Part shown: piece by piece, positions 1 to 8,876 of the stretch
Numbering within the stretch: the stretch's first letter is position 1
Layout: the number at the start of each line of letters is the position of its first letter
Assembly (NCBI RefSeq): GCF_001475935.1
Contig: NZ_LDQA01000056.1
Span: forward strand, 1 to 64,000
Direction of reading: 5' to 3'
DNA length: 64,000 nucleotides
DNA from: Aureimonas ureilytica
GTDB taxonomy: Bacteria; Pseudomonadota; Alphaproteobacteria; Rhizobiales; Rhizobiaceae
Translations under genes and position numbers: made by a program
Notes under the pieces: model-generated
What the model was told of the DNA's origin: nothing
The model's input: only the letters and a program-made list of their open reading frames with translations
The model's database searches: none

Positions 1-61
1 GCGCGGCCCTTGCCATCCCTTTCGAAAAGCCGTATTGGCGGTCTCGTCGTCACGACGATAT

Positions 62-138
62 GCGGTTGTAGCTCAGTTGGTTAGAGCGTCGGATTGTGGC
101 TCCGAAGGTCGGTGGTTCGAACCCACTCAACCGTACCA
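62..138 (+). tRNA. tRNA-His (GTG anticodon)
   Basis: Complete cloverleaf of 77 nt including an encoded CCA end. The D-stem is GCTC/GAGC, the anticodon stem TCGGA/TCCGA, and the anticodon GTG lies at 96-98 in the loop TTGTGGC. The acceptor stem pairs GCGGTTG (62-68) with CAACCGT (128-134), so position 1-72 is a G.U wobble and the discriminator is A. The base before G1 is T, so the G-1 usual in tRNA-His is not encoded. This matches the unusual tRNA-His known from a clade of alphaproteobacteria with a matching HisRS. Confidence 0.97.
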
Positions 139-544
139 TCTCAAAATCTCCAAACGATCATCGCTGGCGACTGCGCATTGAGCTGAGGCCATTGCGCCGA
201 GTATGCCTCATGTCCAAGCCCATGGGACGGCACGTGATGGCGCGGAGTGTTGATTTCAGCCGGTAGTGTCTTCTGTTTCAGCGCTTTTGGTGGCCGATCG
301 GCGGAACAAGCGCGCCATGCGATCGCTCGCCATCTGTCTTCGGCGAGAGCGTCCCTGTGTCGCCTCGTGCGGGGTGGTCCGTGGATGGGGCCGGGATTTC
401 GCCGCGTGAGTCCGGCTACAAAGCCGCGTTGCGGTTGACAAGCGACGGGCCCGCCGGGACATGTGCGGGCGGATCGGTTCCGATCCGTTGAGCGAGTGGC
501 ACGTAGCCTCCCGCGCTCGGCCACCAGCCTGCCCGGAGACGTCT
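139..544. other. Gene-free spacer between tRNA-His and the antiporter gene
   Basis: About 400 bases with only short, mutually overlapping frames that resemble no protein family I know. A GGAG Shine-Dalgarno at 535-538 belongs to the downstream antiporter gene. No clear promoter, hairpin or repeat was recognised. Confidence 0.5.
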
Positions 545-2173
545 TTGGAAACCGTCACGATCACGCTCGTGCTTCTTCTGGCCGTCGTCGCCAGCGGCAT
601 TTTCCTGCGCGTCCTGCCGTTTCCCGTGCCGCGTCCCCTGTTTCAGATCGTACTGGGGGCCGCCATCGGCCTGTTCGCGGACCTGCGCGTCAGCCTCGAC
701 CCTGAAATCTTCTTTCTTCTCTTCCTGCCCCCGCTTCTGTTTCTGGATGGCTGGCGCATTCCACGCGAGGAACTGTTCAAGGACCGGATCATCATCGTTG
801 AACTGGCCTTGGGTCTCGTGGTCGTCACGGTCGCGGGCATGGGCCTGTTCATTCACTGGCTGGTGCCGGCCATGCCCTTGGCTGTGGCCTTCGCGCTGGC
901 AGCCATCGTCTCGCCCACCGATCCGATCGCGGTGTCCGCCATCGCCAACCGCGTGCCGATCCCCAAGCGGATGCTGCATATCCTGGAGGGCGAGTCGCTG
1001 TTGAACGACGCGTCGGGCCTCGTCTGCTTCCGCTTTGCGGTCGCCGCCGCGCTGACGGGCACGTTCTCGTTGGGCGACGCGGTGCTGAATTTCGTCTGGG
1101 TGGCGCTGGGCGGGCTGGCGGTCGGGACCTTTGTCACGCTCGCCATCACGCGGGCCAAGGATTGGGTGTCCGAGCGCTTTGGCGAGGACACGGGCTCGCA
1201 GATCCTGATCAGCCTGCTGATCCCCTTTGCCTGCTATCTTCTGGCGGAGCATCTCGAATGTTCCGGCATTCTCGCCGCCGTCGCGGCGGGCGTCACGATG
1301 AGCTTCGCCGAAAGCCGGGGCCGCGTCATGGCCGTCACGCGCGTTCGCCGCAGCACGGTCTGGGACACGATCCAATATGCCGCCAACGGCATCATCTTCG
1401 TGCTTCTGGGCGAGCAATTGCCGGCCATCGTCTCGCGCGCGGCCGAGACGGTCGGCCAGCCCGGCCAACACGAGATCACCTGGCTGATTCTCTATGCGGT
1501 CGCCATCACGGCCGGGCTCGCCGCCCTGCGCTTCACCTGGGTCTGGCTGTCGCTGCAACTGACGCTTCTGCGGCGGCGCGACCGTACGACCTCGCCGAGC
1601 TGGCGCATCGTGGCGGCCATGTCCTGCGCGGGCGTTCGCGGCGCGGTGACGCTGGCCGGCGTCCTGACCTTGCCGCTGACGCTGAGCGACGGCTCGCCCT
1701 TTCCGGCACGCGATCTCGCCATCTCGCTGGCGATGGGCGTCATTATCGTGTCGCTTCTGGTCGCGACCTTCGGATTGCCGCTGCTCCTGCGCGGCCTCGA
1801 ACTGCCCCCCGAGCCCTCGCAGCAGGCGGAAGAGGATGCCGCCCGCATCGCGGCGGCCGAGGCGGCGATTGCCGAGATCGGCCGACTCCTCAGCCAGACC
1901 GCCGATCAGGGCAAGGACGCCGATCTTTATGTCGCGGCCGCCTCGCAGCTCACCGATCTCTACCATCGGCGCATCGAGCGCCGTTCGGCGGAGGGCGACA
2001 GTGCCGAGACGGCGCAGCGCTCGGACCGGATCGAACGCGAGATGCGGTTGGCGGCCTTGAACGCCGAGCGGGCCGAAATCTTTCGCAAGGTGCGCCGCCG
2101 GCAGCTGGGCTCCGAAACGGCGCGCCGGCTGGTGCGCGAAATCGACCTGTTGGAAACGCGCTACGCCGGGTGA
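545..2173 (+). CDS. Na+/H+ antiporter, CPA1 family
   Basis: Inner-membrane monovalent cation/proton antiporter of about 542 residues. The N-terminal 430 residues are a series of hydrophobic helices, followed by a charged cytoplasmic tail rich in Ala, Glu and Arg, as in bacterial YjcE/NhaP-type CPA1 proteins. Family signatures visible are SPTDP (about 123-127) and EGESLLND with the Asn-Asp pair near 154-155, expected to take part in ion binding. A longer in-frame ATG exists at 461, but the segment it adds is hydrophilic and unlike a membrane N-terminus. The TTG at 545 has a GGAG six bases upstream and starts directly before the first helix, so I prefer it. The gene is convergent with the FNR-type regulator, 15 bases away. 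Ion specificity cannot be read from the sequence. Confidence 0.9.
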   Translation: METVTITLVLLLAVVASGIFLRVLPFPVPRPLFQIVLGAAIGLFADLRVSLDPEIFFLLFLPPLLFLDGWRIPREELFKDRIIIVELALGLVVVTVAGMGLFIHWLVPAMPLAVAFALAAIVSPTDPIAVSAIANRVPIPKRMLHILEGESLLNDASGLVCFRFAVAAALTGTFSLGDAVLNFVWVALGGLAVGTFVTLAITRAKDWVSERFGEDTGSQILISLLIPFACYLLAEHLECSGILAAVAAGVTMSFAESRGRVMAVTRVRRSTVWDTIQYAANGIIFVLLGEQLPAIVSRAAETVGQPGQHEITWLILYAVAITAGLAALRFTWVWLSLQLTLLRRRDRTTSPSWRIVAAMSCAGVRGAVTLAGVLTLPLTLSDGSPFPARDLAISLAMGVIIVSLLVATFGLPLLLRGLELPPEPSQQAEEDAARIAAAEAAIAEIGRLLSQTADQGKDADLYVAAASQLTDLYHRRIERRSAEGDSAETAQRSDRIEREMRLAALNAERAEIFRKVRRRQLGSETARRLVREIDLLETRYAG

Positions 2174-2188
2174 GGGCGCAGACGCGTC

Positions 2189-2944
2189 TCAAGCCACCGT
2201 CCCGGCCACAGCCTCCAGCGAGCGCCGGTCCACGATCTCCACCAGATGCGCGTCGGGCAGGCGAATGAGGCCCTGGTTGCGCAGCTTGGTGAAGGAGCGG
2301 GACACGGTTTCGATGGTGAGGCCGAGATAGTCCGCAATATCGGCACGCGTCATGGCGAGCGGCACGGGATTGTCGGCCAGCTTGTTTTCCGCCATCCGGC
2401 GCGACAGGGCGAGAAGAAAGGCCGCGAGCTTTTCCACCGGGGCCAGCCGGCCGAGAATGACCTGATTTTCCCGCGCCTGACGCAGCGCCGCTCGCGTGAA
2501 GCGGAACAGGCGGTCCTTCAGCCGGGGATAGGTTTCGATCAGGGCATCCATTTCCCGCACCGGGAAGGAGCAGAGCGCGGCCGGCACCACCGCTTCGACG
2601 CTGGCCGTATAAACCTCGTCGTCGGCCAGGCCGAGATAGTCGCCGGGCAGCAGGAAGCCTGTGATCTGGCGGCGACCGTCCGGCAGGGCGATCGACAGGC
2701 GCAACATGCCCTCCGTCAGGCTGTAGACGCGCTTGCGGGTTTCGCCTTCCACCACCAGCGTTTCATCCGCGCCCAGCCGGCGCGCGGTCATGATCCGCTC
2801 CAGCGCGCTGATCTCGTCATCCGCCAGGGCCGCGCAGACCGCCATGGTCCGCACACCGCACTCGGCGCATGCGCCGCAGGGCGGACGATGGGCGCGCTCG
2901 GGCAGGGGTGAGACGGCGGGGTGGAGGGCGACGGGCCGCGACAC
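2189..2944 (-). CDS. fnrN: Crp/Fnr-family regulator, FNR/FnrN type
   Basis: 251 residues, the usual size for the family. The N-terminus carries cysteines at 23, 26, 29 and 37, and a further cysteine sits at 125 in the cyclic-nucleotide-binding-like barrel. This arrangement suits an oxygen-labile [4Fe-4S] cluster as in FNR/FnrN. The C-terminal helix-turn-helix contains the segment TVSRSFTKL, with the E..SR recognition residues that read TTGAT half-sites. The protein is therefore inferred to be an anaerobic or microaerobic transcription regulator. No convincing TTGAT-N4-ATCAA site was found just upstream, and no denitrification or oxidase target genes lie in the window. The symbol is by family resemblance; FixK or FnrL would be equally possible names. 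Confidence 0.85.
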   Translation of the reverse strand: MSRPVALHPAVSPLPERAHRPPCGACAECGVRTMAVCAALADDEISALERIMTARRLGADETLVVEGETRKRVYSLTEGMLRLSIALPDGRRQITGFLLPGDYLGLADDEVYTASVEAVVPAALCSFPVREMDALIETYPRLKDRLFRFTRAALRQARENQVILGRLAPVEKLAAFLLALSRRMAENKLADNPVPLAMTRADIADYLGLTIETVSRSFTKLRNQGLIRLPDAHLVEIVDRRSLEAVAGTVA

Positions 2945-3059
2945 GGATCTTCTCCGGAAAGCCGATTGCGAAGGCTTCCATACTGGTGCGCCCGCCGCGA
3001 CGAAGGGTCAACCCTCGCAGGGACGGGCGCAGCCATGCTCCTAAGTTATGGCATAAGGA

Positions 3060-4565
3060 TCAATCGTCTTCGACGAAGACCTCCTTGCGCTTGGCGCGAA
3101 TGGAGGGCAGCAGCGCGACGATGACGGCGGCAAGACCAAGGGCGAGCAGCGTGGCCGAGATCGGGCGCTCCAGGAACACCATGGCATTGCCGCGCGAGAT
3201 GATCATGGCGCGGCGCAGATGCTCTTCGAGCAGCGGGCCGAGCACGAAGCCGAGCAGCAGAGGCGCGGGCTCGCATCCCAGGCGGATCAGCACGTAGCCC
3301 AGAAGGCCGAATACGCCGATCGCGTAGACGTCGAACGGGTTGTTGTTGATCGAGTAGCAGCCGATGGCCGCGAAGAGGACGATGGCGGGAAACAGCACGC
3401 GGTAGGGAATGGTCAGCATCTTCACCCAGAGCCCGATCAGCGGCAGGTTCAGGATGACGAGCAGCACATTGCCGATCCACATGGAGGCGATGATGCCCCA
3501 GAAGAGCGCGGGCTGGGTGTTGATGACGTTCGGGCCGGGCGTAATGCCCTGGAGGATGAACGCGCCGACGATCAGTGCCATGACCGGGTGAGCCGGGATG
3601 CCGAGCGTCAGAAGCGGGATGAACGAGGTCTGCGCGGCGGCGTTGTTGGCGCTCTCGGGGCCGGCGACGCCCTGGATCGCGCCATGGCCGAACTCGGACT
3701 TGTTCTTGGCGAGGTTCTTCTCCAGCGAATAGGAGGCGAAGGAGGAGAGGACGTGGCCACCGCCCGGCAGAACGCCGAGAATGGAGCCGAGCACCGTGCC
3801 GCGCACGACAGGGGCGGCGATGCGCTTGAAATCGTCCTTGGTGAGCCAGAGGCCCGAGACCTTCTTGACGCCGACCTCACGCGTCGTCTCGTTTTCGAGA
3901 TTGCGGAAGATTTCCGCCACGCCGAACACGCCGACGGCGATCGAGACGAAGTTGATGCCCTGGTAGAGTTCGAGCTGGCCAAGCGTGAAGCGCGGCGTGC
4001 CGGTGTAGATGTCCTGGCCGACCGTGCCGAGCAGGAGGCCCAGAAAGATCATCGCCAGCGCCTTGATCACCGAGCCATGGGCGAGCGAAATCGAGACGAG
4101 AAGGCCGAGCACGATCAGCGCGAAATATTCCGGCGCGCCGAACTGGAGCGCGACGCGCGACAGAGGCGGGGCGGCGACGGCCAGAAGCAGGGTGGCGACC
4201 GAGCCGGCGAAGAAGGAGCCGAGCGCGGCGGTGGCGAGCGCCTTACCCGCATGGCCCTTGCGGGCCATCTGATAGCCGTCGATGGCCGTCACCGCCGAGG
4301 AGCTTTCGCCGGGCAGGTTGATCAGGATGGCGGTGGTGGAGCCGCCATATTGCGCGCCGTAATAGATGCCCGACAGCATAATGAGGGCGGTGACGGGCGA
4401 GAAGGTGAAGGTGATCGGCAGCAGCATGGCGATGGTCGCCGTCGGCCCGATGCCGGGCAGGACGCCGACAAGCGTGCCGAGCAACACGCCGATGAAGCAC
4501 CAGAAGATATTGGTGACCGTGAAGGCCGTCTCGAAGCCGAGCGCGAGATTGGACAGGAGTTCCAT
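3060..4565 (-). CDS. tctA: Tripartite tricarboxylate transporter, large membrane subunit TctA
   Basis: The roughly 12-helix permease subunit of a TTT-family secondary transporter, 501 residues as expected. Family motifs include [13 protein letters not shown] near residue 35 and [13 protein letters not shown] in the second half. The open frame extends further upstream, but the ATG at 4565 is preceded by a good Shine-Dalgarno (GGAG) and begins with the typical [11 protein letters not shown] start. The gene lies 11 bases after tctB and is last in the tctC-tctB-tctA operon. The substrate is a carboxylate; which one cannot be told, since TctC receptors of this type bind varied organic acids. No two-component system (TctDE) accompanies the operon. 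Confidence 0.95.
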   Translation of the reverse strand: MELLSNLALGFETAFTVTNIFWCFIGVLLGTLVGVLPGIGPTATIAMLLPITFTFSPVTALIMLSGIYYGAQYGGSTTAILINLPGESSSAVTAIDGYQMARKGHAGKALATAALGSFFAGSVATLLLAVAAPPLSRVALQFGAPEYFALIVLGLLVSISLAHGSVIKALAMIFLGLLLGTVGQDIYTGTPRFTLGQLELYQGINFVSIAVGVFGVAEIFRNLENETTREVGVKKVSGLWLTKDDFKRIAAPVVRGTVLGSILGVLPGGGHVLSSFASYSLEKNLAKNKSEFGHGAIQGVAGPESANNAAAQTSFIPLLTLGIPAHPVMALIVGAFILQGITPGPNVINTQPALFWGIIASMWIGNVLLVILNLPLIGLWVKMLTIPYRVLFPAIVLFAAIGCYSINNNPFDVYAIGVFGLLGYVLIRLGCEPAPLLLGFVLGPLLEEHLRRAMIISRGNAMVFLERPISATLLALGLAAVIVALLPSIRAKRKEVFVEDD

Positions 4566-4576
4566 GCGCTGCTCCG

Positions 4577-5044
4577 TCAGGAAAAGAGGGGGCCGAAGGT
4601 CGGCAGGGTGATGCCGAGCCCGATCTTGAAGACGAGCCAGCACAGCGCCGACATGCAGGCGGCGATGGCGAGCGAGGAGAGGATGGTGTTGCGCGCGGAT
4701 GCCAGTGCGACGATCGCGGTGCCGACGAACACCACGGGCACGAGGCCGAGCAGGGCGCCGAACTCGCCGAAGATCACCAGCGCCAGAACCACGAGGGCGA
4801 TGCCCTTCCAGGGTATGGGCGAGGGTTGAATCCGCTCATGCTTGCGCAGGCCGGTAAAGCCGATAATCACGCCGAGAAGGGCGAGAACGACCGCCAGAAC
4901 CAGTGGAATGAAGCCCGGCCCCATGCGCAGCGCGCTGCCGAGCGGATAGTTCAGCGACTCCAGCCCGAAGGCGAGCGCCACGGTGACGAAGATGAGGGCG
5001 GCGAAAAAATCGCGGCGTGAGCGAATATCGGCGCTCGAAGACAT
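4577..5044 (-). CDS. tctB: Tripartite tricarboxylate transporter, small membrane subunit TctB
   Basis: 155 residues with four predicted membrane helices. It includes the characteristic N-terminal helix followed by GSALRMGPGFIPLVLA, the usual TctB signature around the second helix. It should partner TctA in the inner membrane. It lies between the receptor gene tctC (125 bases upstream) and tctA (11 bases downstream), all on the minus strand. The 125-base gap after tctC may allow the receptor to be made in excess, as is common for binding-protein-dependent transporters; that is inference. Confidence 0.93.
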   Translation of the reverse strand: MSSSADIRSRRDFFAALIFVTVALAFGLESLNYPLGSALRMGPGFIPLVLAVVLALLGVIIGFTGLRKHERIQPSPIPWKGIALVVLALVIFGEFGALLGLVPVVFVGTAIVALASARNTILSSLAIAACMSALCWLVFKIGLGITLPTFGPLFS

Positions 5045-5168
5045 CTGGCGCGGGGTTCCCTTCTCTCGATAGTCAAAGATCCCCGTCCGCGCCGGGCCGC
5101 TAGGCGGGCGCGCATCGGGCAGGGGCGGGCCCAGCCAGTTCGATCGAACGGCGGGGCCCTGCCGCTCG

Positions 5169-6152
5169 TCAGTTGGCGTAGACGCCGGCCGCCTCGATGA
5201 TCGGCTTCCACTGTGCGATCTGCGAGGAAAGCTCCTTGCCCAGAGCCTCGGGGCTGGCCTCGTCGGCCGAAACCGGCGCGGTGCCGAGTTCTGCGAAGCG
5301 CGCCTTCACGGTCTCGTTGGTTAGGGCCTTCTTCAGGGATTCCTGAAGGCGGGCGACGATGGCCGGGTCCATGCCCGCCGGCCCGTAGATGCCGTGCCAG
5401 ACGCCGATGTCGAGCTTTTCGAGGCCCGCTTCCTTGGTGGTCGGCAGGTCGGGCAGGGAAGCCAGACGCTCAGGCGAGGTCACGGCATAGGCCTTCACTT
5501 CGCCGGCCTTGATCTGGTTGGTGGTGTTGGTGGTCTGGTCGCAGATCAGATCGACCTGACCGCCCACGATATCGGTCATGGCCGGGGCCGCGCCCTGATA
5601 GGGCACCGTCACCATCTGCACGCCCAGCGTTTCCTGAAGCAACATGCCACAGAGATGCGAGGCGGAGCCGATGCCGGCATTGGCATAGGTCACGTTGGTG
5701 CCATCCTTCTTGAGATGGGCGACCAGCGCGGCCATATCCGCGGGCTCGAAATCCTTGCGCGCCACGATGGTCATGGGAACCGAGGTGACGAGGCCGACGG
5801 GGGAGAAGTCCTTGACGGGGTCGAAGCCGAGATTGCGATAGAGGGTCGGCGCGGTGGACATGCCGATATGGTGGAGAAGCAGCGTGTAGCCGTCCGGCTT
5901 GGCCTTGGCGACCTGACCCGCGCCGAGCGTGCCGCCCGCCCCGCCGACATTCTGCACCAGCACCTGCTGCCCGAGATCGCTCGACATGGACTGCGCGATC
6001 AGGCGCGTCACCGTATCGGTCGGGCCGCCGGCGGAGAAGGGAACCACGATGGTGATGGGCTGCGTGGGATAGGTGCTTTGTGCTGCGGCCGGCAGTGTCA
6101 ATGCGGAGGCCAGCGCGAAGGACGCGATCAAGCCCTTGAGTGAGAACGACAT
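5169..6152 (-). CDS. tctC: Tripartite tricarboxylate transporter substrate-binding receptor TctC (Bug family)
   Basis: Periplasmic solute-binding protein of 327 residues. Residues 1-24 form a signal peptide (SLKG, hydrophobic core, then AAAQ). The mature protein begins STYPTQPITIVVPFSAGGPTDT, the hallmark of the Bug/TctC family whose loop holds the substrate carboxylate. The frame is open upstream, but the ATG at 6152 has a near-perfect GGGAGGAA Shine-Dalgarno and starts the signal peptide, so it is preferred. It is the first gene of tctCBA. The ligand is unknown. Confidence 0.95.
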   Translation of the reverse strand: MSFSLKGLIASFALASALTLPAAAQSTYPTQPITIVVPFSAGGPTDTVTRLIAQSMSSDLGQQVLVQNVGGAGGTLGAGQVAKAKPDGYTLLLHHIGMSTAPTLYRNLGFDPVKDFSPVGLVTSVPMTIVARKDFEPADMAALVAHLKKDGTNVTYANAGIGSASHLCGMLLQETLGVQMVTVPYQGAAPAMTDIVGGQVDLICDQTTNTTNQIKAGEVKAYAVTSPERLASLPDLPTTKEAGLEKLDIGVWHGIYGPAGMDPAIVARLQESLKKALTNETVKARFAELGTAPVSADEASPEALGKELSSQIAQWKPIIEAAGVYAN

Positions 6153-6927
6153 GGTTCCTCCCAGAAATGTCGGTTCCGCCTTTCGGCATGACGATATGAG
6201 GGACCGAAGGGAGAAGGCTTGTCCAGTCGAGGAAGAGGCAGGTCGGATACGAAGTATGGCTGACAGGTGATGAGGCGACGACGACCGGAGCGTGCCTTCT
6301 CCCATGTTTCGAGCGATTTTGATCGATTGAAGCGCGAAAGGGGATTGGCATTTGCTCCTTCATCTCCATAGGCGACGTCACGCTCGTTCACGGCGATTTG
6401 ATGGGTGGAAGGTCGGGCTTGCCACCGTCGCGTCATGCTTGAACGCAGCCTCGACGCTTGAAGGACGTTTCGGCCGCGAATCAAAAAGGAGACTGCGCCG
6501 AAATTTCGAGCGGAAAGCGGGGCGCGAAGGGAGGGCGGCGAGGGTCTCGGGACCTCAAAGGATGGCTCGCCGGGTCGTGTCTGTGTCGCGCAGTGCTGGA
6601 GGACGCCTATGCCTTCGGCGCGGACTGCGCATCGCTTCGCGTGGACGGGCGAAAACTCCATTTAAACTTCAGCGGAGAGGCGTTTGGCAACTGCTTGATA
6701 GCGCGGATACGGAGCGCTCGACAGACGTAGCTCGTCCTAGCCCTGATCGGAAAAAGCAAAACCCTGCGGCTCGGCAGAGCGCAGGGTTCGCAAAGGAATG
6801 GGATCTTGGGAATCGACCATCCCGCCGTCACTATCCCAGGCCGCCAGTACATCCGTGGTCGGCGTTGGGATGAGTGTTGCTGTTGTAACTGGTGGAGCTT
6901 GCGTGAAGCTGAACCAGCAGGTCTGGC
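6153..6927. other. Long spacer: tct leader and cspA 3' region
   Basis: About 775 bases between the divergently placed tctC 5' end and the cspA stop codon. Frames on both strands up to 177 codons exist but have low-complexity Arg/Ser-rich products typical of out-of-frame reading, so none is called. The tctC promoter must lie here but no clear sigma-70 boxes were recognised. The only firm element is the cspA terminator described separately. Confidence 0.5.
6751..6788 (-). terminator. Rho-independent terminator of cspA
   Basis: A 9-bp perfect stem (AACCCTGCG at 6760-6768 with CGCAGGGTT at 6780-6788) encloses an 11-base loop. Read on the minus strand it is followed by a T-rich tract. It lies about 140 bases beyond the cspA stop, leaving a long 3' untranslated region. 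Confidence 0.8.
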
Positions 6928-7137
6928 TTAGAGAGCCTTGAGGCTGTCGGCTGCCATCTTGCCCGTGCGGCGATCGGCCACGAGCTCGAAGCTGACCTTC
7001 TGACCGTCCTGCAGGGTCTGCAGGCCGGCGCGCTGCACAGCGCTGATATGAACGAAGGCGTCCTGGCCGCCGTTGTCCGGGGCGATGAAACCAAAGCCCT
7101 TTTCGGTGTTAAACCACTTAACGGTTCCCGTAGCCAT
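6928..7137 (-). CDS. cspA: Cold-shock protein (CspA family)
   Basis: 69-residue single cold-shock domain that binds single-stranded RNA/DNA. It has both RNA-binding motifs: [15 protein letters not shown] (RNP1-like, residues 4-18) and DAFVHIS (RNP2-like). The length is standard for alphaproteobacterial CspA. A Shine-Dalgarno (AAGG) lies just upstream, and the leader contains a perfect hairpin at 7171-7187. Monocistronic, with its own terminator. Whether it is actually cold-induced is not shown by the sequence. Confidence 0.96.
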   Translation of the reverse strand: MATGTVKWFNTEKGFGFIAPDNGGQDAFVHISAVQRAGLQTLQDGQKVSFELVADRRTGKMAADSLKAL

Positions 7138-7170
7138 GGGATACCTTTCTGAATAGTCGTGTGCCCTGAA

Positions 7171-7187
7171 GGCGCAAAAATTGCGCC
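7171..7187 (-). promoter_or_regulatory. Hairpin in the cspA 5' leader
   Basis: Perfect 7-bp stem GGCGCAA/TTGCGCC closing a 3-base loop, 34 bases upstream of the cspA start. There is no T-tract, so it is not a terminator. Structured leaders control many csp mRNAs, which makes this a plausible regulatory element. Confidence 0.4.
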
Positions 7188-7527
7188 CAACTGCATCGAA
7201 GTCTGCGAAGAAATGGATTGATCATGCGCTGGGCCGCAGCGCGTCGACAAACTTTCCGGCCATCATTCGATGGGTAATACTATGAGCAGGCCCCATCTCT
7301 TTTTCAAGGCGGGCATCCGCATTATTTTGCCGCCCGGCCATCAGCTTCAGGCAAGGATTCGTGACCGATCAAAAGCGGCTGTCCCGCAAGGGGTGGACGC
7401 CTTTTCGCCAAAACCTGGGCTGATGTGGCAAGGGGAACACAGCAGGAACAATGTCCGAATTCGGCCATCGTTCCTAACCAATCCTCAACCGAATCGAACC
7501 AATTTCGGACGGGCCAGCAAGGATTGG

Positions 7528-7665
7528 ATGACCATGCTTCTCGACCGTTTCATGACCTTTGTCGTCGATATGACCGCTCTCGCCCTGACAGCGGCCGGAA
7601 TCTTCGCTGCCGCCTGTCTGGCCTTCCCGCCCCTGCCGCAGTTCGTGCTGCGCATGGTGGGCTGA
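7528..7665 (+). CDS. Small single-helix membrane protein, unknown function
   Basis: 45 residues starting MTMLLDRFMTFVVDM, then a hydrophobic stretch of about 20 residues (ALALTAAGIFAAACLAF) and a short tail ending FVLRMVG. An AAGGA Shine-Dalgarno lies about five bases before the ATG. The frame extends upstream to 7270, but that part is hydrophilic and looks like spacer. No family recognised. It could be chance, but the RBS, membrane segment and compact size argue for a real small protein. Confidence 0.45.
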   Translation: MTMLLDRFMTFVVDMTALALTAAGIFAAACLAFPPLPQFVLRMVG

Positions 7666-7717
7666 ACGCTTCCGCGAATGCGCCGTGCTCTCGGCTTTCG
7701 AGCCTATGGCCCCGGCG

Positions 7718-7918
7718 CTACGACGGATGCGCTTCCACTTCGGCTTCGCCGTCCTCCCCGAGCAGCGTCTTGCGAAGGCGCTGTTCGTCTTGCGGGCTGA
7801 TATCGAGCGGCTTGGCGCCGTCGTCCGGGAGGCCTGTACCGCTTTGGGCGATGCCATCATGAAGCGGGCGGGAATTCATCCCGTTCGAGATCGCGTCGCG
7901 TTCCGTTGAAGAGCTCAT
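7718..7918 (-). CDS. Small acidic hypothetical protein
   Basis: 66 codons with high GC at third positions, typical of genes in this genome. The product is hydrophilic with an acidic C-terminal half (SPQDEQRLRKTLLGEDGEAEVEAHPS). An overlapping plus-strand frame (7685-7909) has poorer third-position bias, so the minus-strand reading is preferred. The Shine-Dalgarno is weak. No family is recognised and the call is tentative. Confidence 0.35.
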   Translation of the reverse strand: MSSSTERDAISNGMNSRPLHDGIAQSGTGLPDDGAKPLDISPQDEQRLRKTLLGEDGEAEVEAHPS

Positions 7919-7976
7919 GGGAACCTGCCGTGTTAAAGTGTCGGTTCCTTTTCAACGCGCCAAGGCTGGAAAAGTC

Positions 7977-8876
7977 TCATGCCGGTTTGGCGGATCGCGC
8001 GGCCTTCCAGCGAGGATAGAGCAAGCCGATCACCAAGCCGCTCATGACGAGCAGAGCCGCCACGATCTTCCAGACTGGCAGCGGCTCGCCCAGCCAGAAG
8101 GCCGAGGCTCCCATTCCGAAGAGTGGCACGAGCAGCGCCAGCGGCGTCACCAGCGCGGCCGGGTGGCGCGACAGGAGCCAGCCCCAGGCGGCGTAACCAA
8201 ACATCGTGTTGCCGATCGTCTGCCAGAGCACGGCCGCCCAGGTCGCGGCATCCGCCGAGACCAATCCTTGGCGGATGGCCGGCCAGCCTTCCAGGGCAAA
8301 GGACAGGATAAAAAGCGGGGGCGCCGAGAACAGGCTGGCCCAGACGACATAGGGAAGCATGTCCGTCGTCTTGCTGGCACGCGACACGATGTTGCCGCCC
8401 GCCCAGGCGAGGGCCGCCAGAAGCACGAGCACGAGACCGAGAGGCGTCGCCGATCCGTCCGTATGCGTCAGGATGACGCCGAGGCCGGCGATGCCGAAGA
8501 GAAGCGCCACCCATTGATAGGACTGCACCCGCTCGCCCGACAGGCGCATGGACAGGCCGATGGTGAAGAAGACCTGCGCCTGGACCACGAGCGAGGCGAG
8601 GCCGGGCGAGATCGATCCGCGCAGCGCCATGAAAAGCAGCCCGAACTGGCCCGCGCCGATCAGGACGCCATAGGCGGCGAGATGGCTCCAGGGCACGTTC
8701 GGCCGCTTGAGAAAGAACACGCCGGGAAGCGCCGCAAAGAGAAAGCGCAGGGCCGCGAAGAGAAGCGGGGGTAGATGTTCGAGACCCATATGGATCACGA
8801 CGAAATTCGTGCCCCAGACGGCGACCACGGCCAGACCCAGCAGAAAATGCCGGAAGGGGAGGAGGGACGTGTCCAT
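7977..8876 (-). CDS. eamA: DMT-superfamily exporter, EamA (YdeD) type
   Basis: 299 residues, ten predicted membrane helices arranged as two EamA repeats. By recall it aligns closely with E. coli EamA/YdeD: VVAVWGTNFVVIHMGLEHLPPLLFAALRF at the N-terminus, a first-repeat segment GLASLVVQAQVFFTIGLSM, and AWAGGNIVSR at the start of the second repeat. That protein exports O-acetylserine and cysteine, so metabolite export is the likely role. The ATG at 8876 is chosen because the upstream open frame encodes only Arg/Pro-rich sequence. The neighbours give no pathway hint. Confidence 0.88.
   Translation of the reverse strand: MDTSLLPFRHFLLGLAVVAVWGTNFVVIHMGLEHLPPLLFAALRFLFAALPGVFFLKRPNVPWSHLAAYGVLIGAGQFGLLFMALRGSISPGLASLVVQAQVFFTIGLSMRLSGERVQSYQWVALLFGIAGLGVILTHTDGSATPLGLVLVLLAALAWAGGNIVSRASKTTDMLPYVVWASLFSAPPLFILSFALEGWPAIRQGLVSADAATWAAVLWQTIGNTMFGYAAWGWLLSRHPAALVTPLALLVPLFGMGASAFWLGEPLPVWKIVAALLVMSGLVIGLLYPRWKAARSAKPA

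Noticed and set aside
416-1966. 516-codon minus-strand frame
   Set aside because: Antisense shadow of the antiporter gene, made possible by high GC; composition rich in Arg, Gly, Gln and Asp with no domain.
3219-4829. 536-codon plus-strand frame across tctA
   Set aside because: Antisense shadow; the minus strand encodes clear TctA and TctB membrane proteins.
7171-7187. Terminator upstream of cspA
   Set aside because: The hairpin lacks any following T-tract and lies in the cspA leader.
7685-7909. 74-codon plus-strand frame
   Set aside because: Overlaps a minus-strand frame with better third-position GC; low support, not called.
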